Shown here: positions 1 to 8,693 of the stretch, one piece after another
How the letters are laid out: each line of letters begins with the position of its first letter
How positions within the stretch are numbered: position 1 is the first letter of the stretch
DNA from: MFD04716-140 sp963703125
GTDB taxonomy: Bacteria > Bacteroidota > Bacteroidia > Flavobacteriales > Flavobacteriaceae
DNA: 64,000 nucleotides
Direction of reading: 5' to 3'
Assembly: GCA_963703125.1 (NCBI GenBank)
Contig: OY969790.1
Span: 248,001-312,000, forward strand
The notes under the pieces: model-generated
The model's input: only the letters and a program-made list of their open reading frames with translations
Told to the model about the DNA's origin: nothing
Database searches by the model: none
Program-made: the position numbers and the translations under genes

Positions 1-702
1 CCCTAAAGCATCCTCTAATTCAAAAAATTGTGAATTTTTTAAGTACTTATCCTGCTCCTCAGAGGTTAAGGGAGGTATTTCGTTTACCACGGTCGAAGCC
101 TTTATCCAAAGTGAATCATTAAAATTTAACTTTATAAAATGTACTCCTATGGAATCTAAATAGGCCACATCTTCCTCCTTAAAGCTTTTCAAGCGTTTGA
201 TGACCGCCTCCTTGTCCAAGAACTGTTTTGGCAATTGAACAAACCGGATCTGAACCAATTTCTCCTTTAACTTAAAATTCTCTTTTTCTGCTTCATAGAA
301 ATTTTTTAACTGCGATTGGGTAATTGCCGTATCGCTGCCTTGCTGCACAAGAGCCTCCTTATAAGCCCTCGTATAAAGGTCTGTGCGGTAATCCGCTACC
401 AAGGCGTCAAACTCTGCCAGTTTGTTTTCCGGTAAATTAATTTTAGCTTTGGAAAGGAGCAGTTGCTTCGACGCCCAATTGTTTATATAATTCGTCACAA
501 ATGAGGCACTGTCCTCTTTTGAAATGCCCTCGGCCAAAATGGAAGCTATGTCTTCTTGATACAAAAATCGCTCCCCTACCCTAGCAATAGGTACCTTTGT
601 ATGTTCTTCGTCGCGAATAAGGTTACAAGATGAGACTAGGGCCAAAAGCCCCATTATCTGCAAACTCACTTTTATACTATTAAAATATATCCGGAAAAAC
701 AT
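1..702 (-). CDS. Peptidyl-prolyl isomerase-like lipoprotein, C-terminus cut off by the window edge
   Basis: Reading the minus strand from the ATG at 702 gives 234 codons open to position 1. The first 26 residues form a lipoprotein signal (hydrophobic LLALVSSC, with the Cys as lipidation site). The rest is a charged helical region of the kind found in the SurA/PpiC N-terminal chaperone domain, followed by a segment with 'LKEKLVQIRFVQLP'. Flavobacteria usually carry several clustered PPIase-like genes, and this resembles the short non-catalytic-looking member. It would act in the periplasm on outer-membrane protein folding. The isomerase domain itself is not visible, so the role is inferred from the family. 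The gene diverges from the small gene at 941. Confidence 0.7.
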   Translation of the reverse strand, partial: MFFRIYFNSIKVSLQIMGLLALVSSCNLIRDEEHTKVPIARVGERFLYQEDIASILAEGISKEDSASFVTNYINNWASKQLLLSKAKINLPENKLAEFDALVADYRTDLYTRAYKEALVQQGSDTAITQSQLKNFYEAEKENFKLKEKLVQIRFVQLPKQFLDKEAVIKRLKSFKEEDVAYLDSIGVHFIKLNFNDSLWIKASTVVNEIPPLTSEEQDKYLKNSQFFELEDALG

Positions 703-940
703 CCAGCAAAAATAGGAATATCAAAAGGCTGTACAAGGGTTAAAGGTTTTCATTAACACTTTTTTGAAAATTTAGGGCACATTTTATTTAATTTAGTTTA
801 TGAATATAGTCAAAAAAACAAAGGTTTATTCGAGTTTCGATTTGAAGTTTGAGACCAATTATGGCCCGGACTCCTACTCAAAATGACCAAAATAAAAGCT
901 GATTTTCAGCTCCGAACCAAAATTGAACTAGTTTTGTGAA

Positions 941-1180
941 ATGGATAGAAAAATTAAACTGATATGGGATTTTAGGGGGCCTGTAGCGGCCAAGACCTCC
1001 GAGCACCACCAAAAGCATCTGGAGGAATATATTGGTATTGAAAAAATAACTATGAGCATTACGGGACATGAGCATCTGTCGGATATGCACAGTACGGCTT
1101 TCATGATTGTTCCGGAAAGTATGATGAAATCAGTAAGAGATGCTTTGAAACCTCATAGGGGTGAGGTTTATGAAAAGTAG
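941..1180 (+). CDS. Small conserved hypothetical protein (79 aa)
   Basis: The 79-residue soluble protein has no signal peptide or membrane segment. It begins MDRKIKLIWDFRG and ends with an ALKPHRGEVYEK tail. I recognise it as a short protein recurrent in flavobacterial genomes, always without an assigned function. Histidine-rich stretches (EHHQKHLEEY, TGHEHLSDMH) might bind metal, which is speculation. A TAGTTTTG box at 929-936, a match to the Bacteroidota -7 consensus TAnnTTTG, sits only four bases before the ATG, so the transcript may be nearly leaderless. The next gene follows closely and is probably co-transcribed. Confidence 0.7.
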   Translation: MDRKIKLIWDFRGPVAAKTSEHHQKHLEEYIGIEKITMSITGHEHLSDMHSTAFMIVPESMMKSVRDALKPHRGEVYEK

Positions 1181-1217
1181 TTCTATGCCTCCCAAGACCT
1201 TTTATATTCGAATTCAA

Positions 1218-2354
1218 ATGTTGAAAAGTATCCTGTTTGTATCAATTGCAGTAAGCCTGCTTCATTCCTGTGAACAAAAGCCACCCAAAGGTAATTCCTT
1301 GGAATTGGCACTTGCCTCAAAGGATTATCGAATAAAACGGGTAATGGACAGTTTGGAACAATTTGAAGTTCAGATTAGATTTACTCAAATAGATAGAGAT
1401 AACGATGCTGTATTTTTTACTGATTTCGATTTTCAATTGGATGATAACGACTATTTCTACCCTGCAAGCACGGTGAAATTTCCCATTGCCGTTTTAGCCC
1501 TTGAAAAACTTGACGAAACAGATTCCATAAAAAGAGATACGAGATTTTATGTTGAGGGTGATTCGATTGAAACCACGTTTGCCCAAGACATTTCCAAAAT
1601 TTTTGCGATTAGTGATAACCTGGCCAATAATCGTTTGTTGGAATTTCTAGGTCAAGATGCCATTAACGGACGATTGAAAAGCAAGGGTATCGAAAATATT
1701 CGTATTTCGCATCGTTTAGGAGTTCATGAAGACAATTTGGAGACCAAACCCTTAATTATATATTTGAATGATAGTACCACCTCAATCCTTGAAGGCACTA
1801 TAAATAACCCCATAGAACCATTGGATTTGGACGGTATTAAAAAAGGTATTGGTTTTTATGAAGAAGATTCACTTGTCAACGAAGCTTTTGACTTTAGCCT
1901 TAAAAATTATTATCCCATTAGCTCCCAAAGCGAAGTGATGAAACGCATTATCTTTCCGGAAAAATATACTGAAAGTGAACAATTTCATCTAAGCGATGAG
2001 CAACGCGAGTTTCTCTTATCGGCCATGCATACTTTACCCAGAAATTTAGGATATGAACCAAAAGAATACTATGACGGATACTGTAAGTTCTTTATGTTTG
2101 GGGATACCAAGGAAAATATTCCTGGAAATATTAAAATTTACAACAAAGTGGGTTGGGCTTACGGCACGTTAACAGATTGTGCTTATATTCTTGATGAAGA
2201 AAACCATGTAGAATTCATTTTGACGGCCACAATTCTTGTCAATAAAAATGGCATATTCAACGATGATGTCTATGAGTTTGATGAAATAGGCATTCCTTTT
2301 TTAGCAGAGCTGGGAAGGGAAATTTATAAAAATGAACTGACTAGAAAAAACTGA
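1218..2354 (+). CDS. Serine hydrolase, class A beta-lactamase-like lipoprotein
   Basis: The 378-residue lipoprotein starts at the ATG at 1218, which gives a clean lipobox (SLLHSC). The frame is open from 1161, but a start there would overlap the previous gene and add a non-hydrophobic leader. It carries the penicillin-recognising fold motifs: SxxK as STVK within PASTVKFPIAV, SDN within AISDNLANNRL, and a KTG-like KVG in NKVGWAYGT. Beta-lactamases of class A are about 290 residues, so this one is longer. Membership of the serine hydrolase superfamily is well supported. Whether it hydrolyses beta-lactams, peptidoglycan peptides or other esters and amides is not decided by sequence. Confidence 0.75.
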   Translation: MLKSILFVSIAVSLLHSCEQKPPKGNSLELALASKDYRIKRVMDSLEQFEVQIRFTQIDRDNDAVFFTDFDFQLDDNDYFYPASTVKFPIAVLALEKLDETDSIKRDTRFYVEGDSIETTFAQDISKIFAISDNLANNRLLEFLGQDAINGRLKSKGIENIRISHRLGVHEDNLETKPLIIYLNDSTTSILEGTINNPIEPLDLDGIKKGIGFYEEDSLVNEAFDFSLKNYYPISSQSEVMKRIIFPEKYTESEQFHLSDEQREFLLSAMHTLPRNLGYEPKEYYDGYCKFFMFGDTKENIPGNIKIYNKVGWAYGTLTDCAYILDEENHVEFILTATILVNKNGIFNDDVYEFDEIGIPFLAELGREIYKNELTRKN

Positions 2355-2381
2355 TTTATACAGCTTAAAAATATACAATGG

Positions 2382-2747
2382 ATGAATTATTTAGCAGCAA
2401 ATATTAGGTCCTTTATCGGTGCCAAGGACTATTTGGAATCACGGAAATTCTATAAGGCCCTAGACTTTGAGGAAATTGTAATTGATAATAACATGTGCCT
2501 CTTCAAAGTGAATGAGCATCTTGCCTTTTATCTTCAGAACGCATACGTAAAAGACTGGGTAGATAATTCCATGCTGTTTTTGGAAGTTGAGGATCTTGAA
2601 AAATGTCAGGCGGATTTGATCGGGAGAAACTTGCCTGAACGATTTAGAAATGTTCGGCTTACCGAAATACGGAATTTTGACTATGGTAGGGAAATATTTA
2701 TGCACGACCCCTCTGGAATTTTATGGCACTTCTGTCAGTTTAAATAG
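2382..2747 (+). CDS. VOC (glyoxalase/bleomycin-resistance) family protein
   Basis: The 121 residues form one vicinal-oxygen-chelate domain: an N-terminal FIGAKDYLESRKFYKALDF helix-strand unit and a C-terminal FMHDPSGILWHFCQF strand, which is the usual ending of the fold. Members of this superfamily bind a metal and act as lyases, dioxygenases or antibiotic-binding proteins. The Glu/His ligand set is incomplete here, so the substrate cannot be named. It lies 27 bp after the serine hydrolase on the same strand, so co-transcription is likely. It appears cytoplasmic, as there is no signal peptide. Confidence 0.75.
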   Translation: MNYLAANIRSFIGAKDYLESRKFYKALDFEEIVIDNNMCLFKVNEHLAFYLQNAYVKDWVDNSMLFLEVEDLEKCQADLIGRNLPERFRNVRLTEIRNFDYGREIFMHDPSGILWHFCQFK

Positions 2748-2835
2748 ATTGTTTTTCCTGCAGATTTTGAAGTGGCTTATTGCGTTAAAGGGCATCCTTT
2801 ATGATGCTCGTTATGTTTTGGAAACAATTATCCCC

Positions 2836-2843
2836 TAAATTTG
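2836..2843 (+). promoter_or_regulatory. Putative -7 promoter box for the pseudouridine synthase gene
   Basis: TAAATTTG matches the Bacteroidota -7 consensus TAnnTTTG. It would place transcription start near 2850, downstream of the ATG codons at 2801, 2804 and 2813. This supports the GTG at 2864 as the true start of the following gene. No good TTG box is seen at the ideal 19-bp spacing. Confidence 0.4.
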
Positions 2844-2863
2844 CAGAAACAGCAAATTACAAC

Positions 2864-3598
2864 GTGCAAGATTCCAAACAAACCCGAATAAACAAATTCC
2901 TCAGTGAAGTTGGTTACTGTTCCAGACGCGCTGCCGATGCACTTATTGAGCAAGGGCGTGTAACCATAAATGGGAAAGTTCCCGAAATGGGGACTAAAAT
3001 TGCTGTTGGTGATGAAGTTCGGGTAGATGGCAAGTTGATTGATGACCCAAATGAGAAACCCGTATATATCGCATTCAATAAACCTGTGGGAATTGTATGT
3101 ACGACCGACACAAAGGTAGAAAAGGACAATATCATTGATTTTTTGAAATATCCGAAGCGGATATTTCCAATCGGTAGGTTGGACAAAATGAGCGAAGGGC
3201 TCATTTTTTTAACGAATGACGGTGATATTGTAAACAAAATTCTACGGGCAAGAAACCACCATGAAAAGGAATATATTGTGACGATTGACAAACCCGTAAC
3301 CGCCAAATTTCTTGAGCAAATGAGGAATGGGGTCCCTATATTGGATACGGTAACGCGCAAATGCGAGGTCGAGGAAATCAGCAGGTACCAGTTCAGGATT
3401 GTGTTGACCCAAGGTCTCAATCGTCAAATTCGGAGAATGTGCGAATTCTTGGAATACAGGGTTAAAAAGTTGAGGCGCATTCGTATAATGAATGTAAAAC
3501 TGGATATTCCCGTCGGACAATGGCGCGACCTAACCTCAGCCGAACTTTTAGAAATCAATCGGTTGGTTGCCGACTCGAAAAAGACACATTTTGATTAG
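2864..3598 (+). CDS. rluF: 23S rRNA pseudouridine synthase, RluF type
   Basis: From the GTG at 2864 the product is 244 residues: an N-terminal S4 RNA-binding domain (RINKFLSEVGYCSRRAAD, residues about 9-60) and an RsuA/RluB/E/F catalytic domain. The catalytic Asp sits in GRLDKMSEGLIFLTNDGD, and the C-terminal block GLNRQIRRMCEFLEYRV is characteristic. RluF modifies U2604 of 23S rRNA in E. coli, and the flavobacterial orthologue is assumed to do the same. The open frame extends up to 2801, but those extra residues look unlike the family and lie upstream of a promoter box. The family assignment is firm; the exact target site is by homology. Confidence 0.85.
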   Translation: MQDSKQTRINKFLSEVGYCSRRAADALIEQGRVTINGKVPEMGTKIAVGDEVRVDGKLIDDPNEKPVYIAFNKPVGIVCTTDTKVEKDNIIDFLKYPKRIFPIGRLDKMSEGLIFLTNDGDIVNKILRARNHHEKEYIVTIDKPVTAKFLEQMRNGVPILDTVTRKCEVEEISRYQFRIVLTQGLNRQIRRMCEFLEYRVKKLRRIRIMNVKLDIPVGQWRDLTSAELLEINRLVADSKKTHFD

Positions 3599-3790
3599 GT
3601 CTTCCGTTTTGAAAAATGACTTTACTTAAAAACCTCTTAGATGTGCCTATCTATAATTCATTTGTTTCTCTTCCATCCCAAAGAAATTTTTTGCTTTTTA
3701 ATAAATATGGAGCCATAATTAACATCATATGTCATTAATAATCATTAACTTAGAAAGAAATTAGTTTTTCCCATAAAATTTAAATATCCC

Positions 3791-5115
3791 ATGAAAATGA
3801 ATTCAATTTTAAGAATACCTAAAAAATCCTTGATGATGACCTTGGTATTAGTGTCATTTATCGGGGTATCGGAAACTCAGTCGGCCTTAGCTTTTTTTCA
3901 AGATGAAAAGGGTTACAATGAATATAAGGGAGATGTAGTGGATGGGGAGACCAATAAACCGCTCATCTTCGCAAACTTAGCACTTGAGGGTACCAATATC
4001 AGTACAATAAGCAATACGGAAGGGGAATATTCCCTTAAGGTACCAAATGAGATTACCGAAGGCAACGTAATCGTTTCCTTCTTGGGCTATAAGACCAAAG
4101 GCATACCACTTTCCCAATTTAAATCCAACGGAAGTCGCATTACAATGGATGTCTCCGTAGTGCAGCTTTCCGAGATAAACCTCTCCGTTCCAAAGGATGC
4201 ATCTGCCCTTGTCAAGGAAACCTTAAAAAGGAAAGGGGAGAATTATTTTGAGGATCCTACCGTAATGACCGCATTCTATCGGGAGACCATTAAAAAAAGA
4301 AAAAAAAATGTCTCCCTTTCTGAAGCTGTTGTCAATATTTACAAGGCTCCCTACTCCTCAATGAAAAAAGATGCCGTGCAATTATATAAAGCGAGGAAGA
4401 GTACGGACTACAGTAAGCTTGATACGGTGGCGCTAAAACTACAGGGAGTCGTTTCAATGCCCTTTTTGTTGATATTATGAAGTACCCCGAATATATTTTT
4501 ACAAGTGAGGCCATTGAAGATTATATGTTTAGTTTCGATCGTTCAACAAGAATCAACGACCAACTTATATATGTGGTTGATTTTAAGCAAAGGCCAGAGC
4601 TTACAGAACCCATGTACCATGGTAAATTATATATAGATGCCGAAAAGAAAATTTTGACAAGTGCCATATTTTCACTGAATATTACAGATAAAGAAGAAGC
4701 TTCCAGAATGTTTGTACGCCGTAAACCAAGCAATGCGAATGTTTGGCCAACGGAAGTAGCTTATCGCGTAGACTATCGTGAAAAGAACGGCAGATGGTAT
4801 TATGGCTATAGCAATGTTTTGCTGGAATTTAAAGTTGATTGGGACAAAAAGCTTTTCAATTCAGTTTATAGCATGACCTGTGAGATGGCCGTTACCGATT
4901 GGGAAAAAAACAATGACTTGCTGCAACCAAAGGCGAAGGATAGAATAAAATCGAGTATTATTTTGAGCGATGAGGCCATAGGATTCGCTGACCCGGATTT
5001 TTGGGGAGAATATAATATAATTGAACCTGAGAAATCAATTGAGTCGGCTATTAAGAAGATTCAACGCCAATTGAAACGTTCAAAGGGAGGTGATGGGGCC
5101 GCCGCCGCTAGATAA
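3791..5115 (+). pseudogene. Carboxypeptidase-regulatory-like domain protein, split by a 1-nt deletion
   Basis: Two adjoining frames (3791-4480 and 4477-5115) together make one protein of about 441 residues. The first has a signal peptide, then a CarboxypepD_reg-like beta sandwich (about residues 40-130: GDVVDGETNKPLIFANLALEGT, cut here for length, ending in SFLGYKTKGI). The second continues with the conserved outer-membrane-associated region. If one base is restored near 4447-4450 the frame reads LQGG-RFNALFVDIMKYPEYIFT, joining the halves without a gap. Such proteins are common in Bacteroidota beside TonB receptors, but their role is undefined. The lesion may be a sequence error, since both halves look otherwise intact. 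A TAACTTAG box lies about 40 bp upstream of the start. Confidence 0.75.
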
Positions 5116-5140
5116 TATTTGATTATGATCCATTAAAAAG

Positions 5141-5168
5141 AAAAGGGCTTCAATCATGAAGCCCTTTT
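5141..5168. terminator. Bidirectional intrinsic terminator
   Basis: A perfect 12-bp stem AAAAGGGCTTCA / TGAAGCCCTTTT with a 4-nt ATCA loop lies between two convergent genes. U-runs result on both strands, so it should serve both the frameshifted gene to the left and recQ to the right. Confidence 0.9.
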
Positions 5169-5199
5169 GTGTTGAATACTATGATTTTAATAGGTGAGT

Positions 5200-7407
5200 T
5201 TAATTAGCAACTTCACTTATAAATTTCAAACGGTATAATCTTAACTCTTCATCCTCATACTCACCATCAAACTCCTTCAAGGCCTTTTCCACATCATCGG
5301 TTTCGGCTTCGAGAAAATATTCATGTATTTCCTCTTGTTGGTCTTCATCCAAAACTTCATCGATCCAATAGGCTATATTCAATTTTGTTCCGCTATAGAC
5401 AATTTGTTCCATTTCCTTAATCAACTCCGGTATTTCCAGACCCTTTGAAGATGCTATATCAGTTAATGGCAATTTACGGTCAATGTTTTGAATTATATAA
5501 AGCTTTAGTGCTGAATTTGCGCCTGTACTCTTAACTACAAGATCATCCGGTCTTATAATTTCATTCTCCTCGACATATCTTGATATAAACTCCAAAAATG
5601 GTTTTCCATATTTTTTGGCTTTTCCCTCACCAACTCCGTTTATGTTGATCAACTCATCCATTGTTATTGGGTACTTGAGCGCCATATCGTCCAACGAGGG
5701 ATCTTGAAAAACCACAAATGGGGGCACTTCCAGCTTTTTAGCCTGCGACTTTCTTAAATCTTTTAACTGCTTTAAGAGATTCTCATCAACAACCCCGCCT
5801 CTCGATGCGCTTACAATAGCATCATCATTCTCTTTATTATAGGTATGATCTTTCGTCATCATAAATGACTTGGGAGCTACTAAAAAATCCTTGCCCAAGT
5901 TGGTAACATGTAAAATTCCGTACTGTTCTATTTCCTTCTTTAGTAGTCCCGCAACCAATACTTGTCTGATCAAGGCCATCCAATACTGTTTATCCTTATC
6001 CGCACCTATTCCAAAAAATGTTTTTTCGTGCGCTTTGTGCGATGAGACCAGAGCGTTTATCTTGCCCGTTAAAGTTTTGACTATCTCTTTTGATTTGAAC
6101 TTTTCACTTGTTCCTTCAACGACTTTTATAATTTTCACCACATCATCCTTGGCTTCATGCTTTTCTTTTGGGTTTCGGGTATTGTCATCCATATCTGCCC
6201 CATCACCATTAACCTCGTCAAATTCTTCCCCAAAATAATGTAGCATGAATTTTCTACGTGACATTGATGTTTCGGCATAGGCTACCACCTCTTGAAGCAG
6301 TGCATTGCCTATTTCCTGTTCCGCTACAGGTTTGCCTGACATAAATTTTTCAAGCTTTTCAATGTCCTTGTACGAATAAAATGCTAAACAATGGCCTTCA
6401 CCATCATCCCTACCCGCACGGCCTGTTTCTTGATAATAACTTTCGATACTTTTGGGAATATCGTGATGAATGACGTATCGCACATCTGGCTTGTCTATTC
6501 CCATACCAAATGCTATGGTTGCAACCACCACATCAACATCCTCCATTAAAAACATGTCTTGGTACTTGGATCTTGTCTTGGCATCAAAACCTGCATGATA
6601 TGGTACGGCACTTACTCCATTCACTTGCAGCACCTGCGCCAGTTCTTCTACACGCTTTCGACTAAGACAATAAATTATGCCCGACTTTCCGGAATTTTGC
6701 TTAACGAAGCGAATGATATCAGCATCTACATTTCCGGTTTTAGGTCTAACTTCATAATAAAGATTTGGTCTGTTAAAAGATGCTTTGAATACTTTGGCAT
6801 CCCCAATACCCAAATTTTTAATAATGTCTTCCTGAACCTTGGGAGTAGCAGTTGCCGTAAGTCCAATAATCGGAATATCGGAACCCAATCTGTTTACGAT
6901 TGATTTAAGGTTTCTGTATTCTGGTCTAAAATCGTGCCCCCATTCCGAGATACAATGCGCTTCATCTACTGCAACAAATGAAATTTTGGTCGTCAGTAAA
7001 AAATCGACATATTCTTCTTTTATAAGAGATTCAGGTGCAACATAAAGCAATTTTGTAATCCCTTGGGTGATATCATTCTTGACCTGTTTGATTTCTGTCT
7101 TCGTCAAGGAAGAATTCAAAACATGGGCAATACCATTTTCTGAGGAGATTCCGCGGATTGCATCTACTTGATTCTTCATTAATGCTATTAAAGGGGAAAC
7201 AATAATTGCAGTACCTTCTTGCATAAGTGCAGGCAATTGGTAGCAAAGTGATTTTCCGCCTCCGGTCGGCATGATTACAAACGTATTCTTGCCCTGGACT
7301 ATATTTTTAATAACTTCTTCCTGAAGACCTTTGAACTGCGTAAATCCAAAATATTTTTTTAATGAAGCATGCAAATCGATTTCACTTAAAACCATACCGT
7401 TTTTCAT
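5200..7407 (-). CDS. recQ: ATP-dependent DNA helicase RecQ
   Basis: The 735-residue superfamily 2 helicase unwinds DNA 3'-5' in recombinational repair. Visible motifs are Walker A in MPTGGGKSLCYQLP (about residue 45-60), the DEAH box in VDEAHCISEWGHDFR (about 150) and helicase motif VI in YYQETGRAGRDDGEG. A winged-helix RQC region and an HRDC-like domain (DELININGVGEGKAKKYG, about 590) follow. The zinc cluster normally following RRxxLLxYFGE is absent: where E. coli has CGNCDxC there is FDEVNGDGADMDDN. I recall this as typical of a flavobacterial RecQ group. The C-terminal tail after HRDC is acidic. It is transcribed alone, divergently from kdsD. Confidence 0.92.
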   Translation of the reverse strand: MKNGMVLSEIDLHASLKKYFGFTQFKGLQEEVIKNIVQGKNTFVIMPTGGGKSLCYQLPALMQEGTAIIVSPLIALMKNQVDAIRGISSENGIAHVLNSSLTKTEIKQVKNDITQGITKLLYVAPESLIKEEYVDFLLTTKISFVAVDEAHCISEWGHDFRPEYRNLKSIVNRLGSDIPIIGLTATATPKVQEDIIKNLGIGDAKVFKASFNRPNLYYEVRPKTGNVDADIIRFVKQNSGKSGIIYCLSRKRVEELAQVLQVNGVSAVPYHAGFDAKTRSKYQDMFLMEDVDVVVATIAFGMGIDKPDVRYVIHHDIPKSIESYYQETGRAGRDDGEGHCLAFYSYKDIEKLEKFMSGKPVAEQEIGNALLQEVVAYAETSMSRRKFMLHYFGEEFDEVNGDGADMDDNTRNPKEKHEAKDDVVKIIKVVEGTSEKFKSKEIVKTLTGKINALVSSHKAHEKTFFGIGADKDKQYWMALIRQVLVAGLLKKEIEQYGILHVTNLGKDFLVAPKSFMMTKDHTYNKENDDAIVSASRGGVVDENLLKQLKDLRKSQAKKLEVPPFVVFQDPSLDDMALKYPITMDELININGVGEGKAKKYGKPFLEFISRYVEENEIIRPDDLVVKSTGANSALKLYIIQNIDRKLPLTDIASSKGLEIPELIKEMEQIVYSGTKLNIAYWIDEVLDEDQQEEIHEYFLEAETDDVEKALKEFDGEYEDEELRLYRLKFISEVAN

Positions 7408-7727
7408 GTACTAACTTTTATTTCATTTAAAGGGCTTTTAAGAATAGAAAAAGTTGTTCAATCCTAGCAGAATGTAAACTTTAAAAGCCATATTCTTAAG
7501 TTATACGATTTAAGTTCCCTTTTCGACTTAATTGTTATTATTTTTTAGATTATTGAATCCAACATATCAACTCAAACTAGATACGACATTCGATACCTTA
7601 AGATAATCAATATAATTTTAAAAAATCCTAAAATATAAAATATACTATAAAATTAAGTTTATGTAGTTTTGTAATCCAAAATAGTAGGACCTTCGTAAGG
7701 ATTACTGGCACTAAATACAATTAAACA
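7408..7727. other. AT-rich divergent intergenic region
   Basis: The 320 bp between recQ (minus) and kdsD (plus) hold no credible ORF or structured RNA. The only signal I can name is the -7 box at 7664-7671. The tract 7590-7665 is almost pure A/T, as expected for a strong upstream promoter region. Confidence 0.6.
7664..7671 (+). promoter_or_regulatory. Putative -7 promoter box for the kdsD-tatC-lptB operon
   Basis: TAGTTTTG is an exact TAnnTTTG match, preceded by an A/T-only tract. It gives a predicted leader of about 50 nt before the TTG start at 7728. No TTG -33 box is present at 19 bp. Confidence 0.5.
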
Positions 7728-8693
7728 TTGAGCGATACCAAAGCGATACTTGCCTTAGCTAAAAATACTATAGAGACTGAAGCTTTGGCCGTGCGTAATC
7801 TGTCATCTTTATTGGACAATAGCTTTGCGGACATTGTCAATTGCATTTTAAAATCCAGCGGGCGGGTAGTTGTATCTGGAGTTGGCAAAAGTGCGATTGT
7901 TGCCTCAAAGATAGTTGCCACCTTAAATTCTACAGGTACTCCCGCTATATTTATGCACGCAGCCGATGCCATTCACGGAGACCTTGGAACCATCCAAGAA
8001 GAGGATGTGGTGATATGCCTCTCAAAAAGCGGAAACACTCCGGAAATTAAAATGCTGGTACCACTAATCAAAAGAGGAAAAAATATATTGGTCGCAATGA
8101 CGGGCAATCCCGATTCTTTTTTGGCACAGCAGGCCCATTTTGTTCTGAATACGTATGTCGAAAAGGAGGCCTGCCCCAATAATTTGGCCCCCACCACAAG
8201 TACTACTGTACAAATGGTAATGGGCGATGCCCTTGCGATATGCCTGTTAGATTTAAGAGGATTCAGTAGCAAGGATTTTGCTAAATATCACCCAGGTGGC
8301 ATTTTGGGCAAAAGACTTTATCTAAGGGTCCAAGATATTGCAGAAAATAGCCAAAAACCATGCGTTGGCCCCACAACCGATATCAAAAAAGTGATTGTTG
8401 AAATTTCGGAAAAAATGTTGGGTGCTACTGCTGTTATTAATAATAATGAGATCATAGGTATTATTACGGATGGTGACATCCGTAGAATGCTCAACAAGTA
8501 CGAAAATTTTACTGGTTTAACCGCTAAAGACATTATGAGTACCAATCCAAAGACCGTACAAATAGATGTATTGGCTATAAAAGCCCTTGCGATCATGCAG
8601 GAAAATGGAATATCCCAACTATTGGCGGTTGATGGTACCGAGTACAAAGGAGTGGTACACCTTCACAATTTAATAAAAGAAGGCATTTTATAA
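7728..8693 (+). CDS. kdsD: D-arabinose-5-phosphate isomerase (KpsF/GutQ family)
   Basis: The 321-residue cytoplasmic enzyme interconverts ribulose 5-phosphate and arabinose 5-phosphate, the first step to KDO of lipopolysaccharide. The SIS domain (about residues 35-180) shows SGVGKSAIVASKIVATLNST and the HGDLG loop. Two CBS repeats follow (about 200-320: GIITDGDIRRML, then ISQLLAVDGTEYKGVVHLH). The length matches the family. The start codon is TTG, as no ATG lies near the conserved N-terminus. Its TAA overlaps the ATG of tatC by one base, and lptB lies further down, so the unit pairs KDO supply with LPS transport. Confidence 0.9.
   Translation: MSDTKAILALAKNTIETEALAVRNLSSLLDNSFADIVNCILKSSGRVVVSGVGKSAIVASKIVATLNSTGTPAIFMHAADAIHGDLGTIQEEDVVICLSKSGNTPEIKMLVPLIKRGKNILVAMTGNPDSFLAQQAHFVLNTYVEKEACPNNLAPTTSTTVQMVMGDALAICLLDLRGFSSKDFAKYHPGGILGKRLYLRVQDIAENSQKPCVGPTTDIKKVIVEISEKMLGATAVINNNEIIGIITDGDIRRMLNKYENFTGLTAKDIMSTNPKTVQIDVLAIKALAIMQENGISQLLAVDGTEYKGVVHLHNLIKEGIL

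Noticed and set aside
800..886. 28-codon plus-strand ORF starting at the ATG near 800
   Set aside because: No family resemblance or signal, polar and short; it overlaps the divergent promoter region of two real genes.
891..908. Hairpin AGCTGATTTTCAGCT as a terminator
   Set aside because: Stem of only 5-6 bp with no T run, placed between divergent genes just before a start codon.
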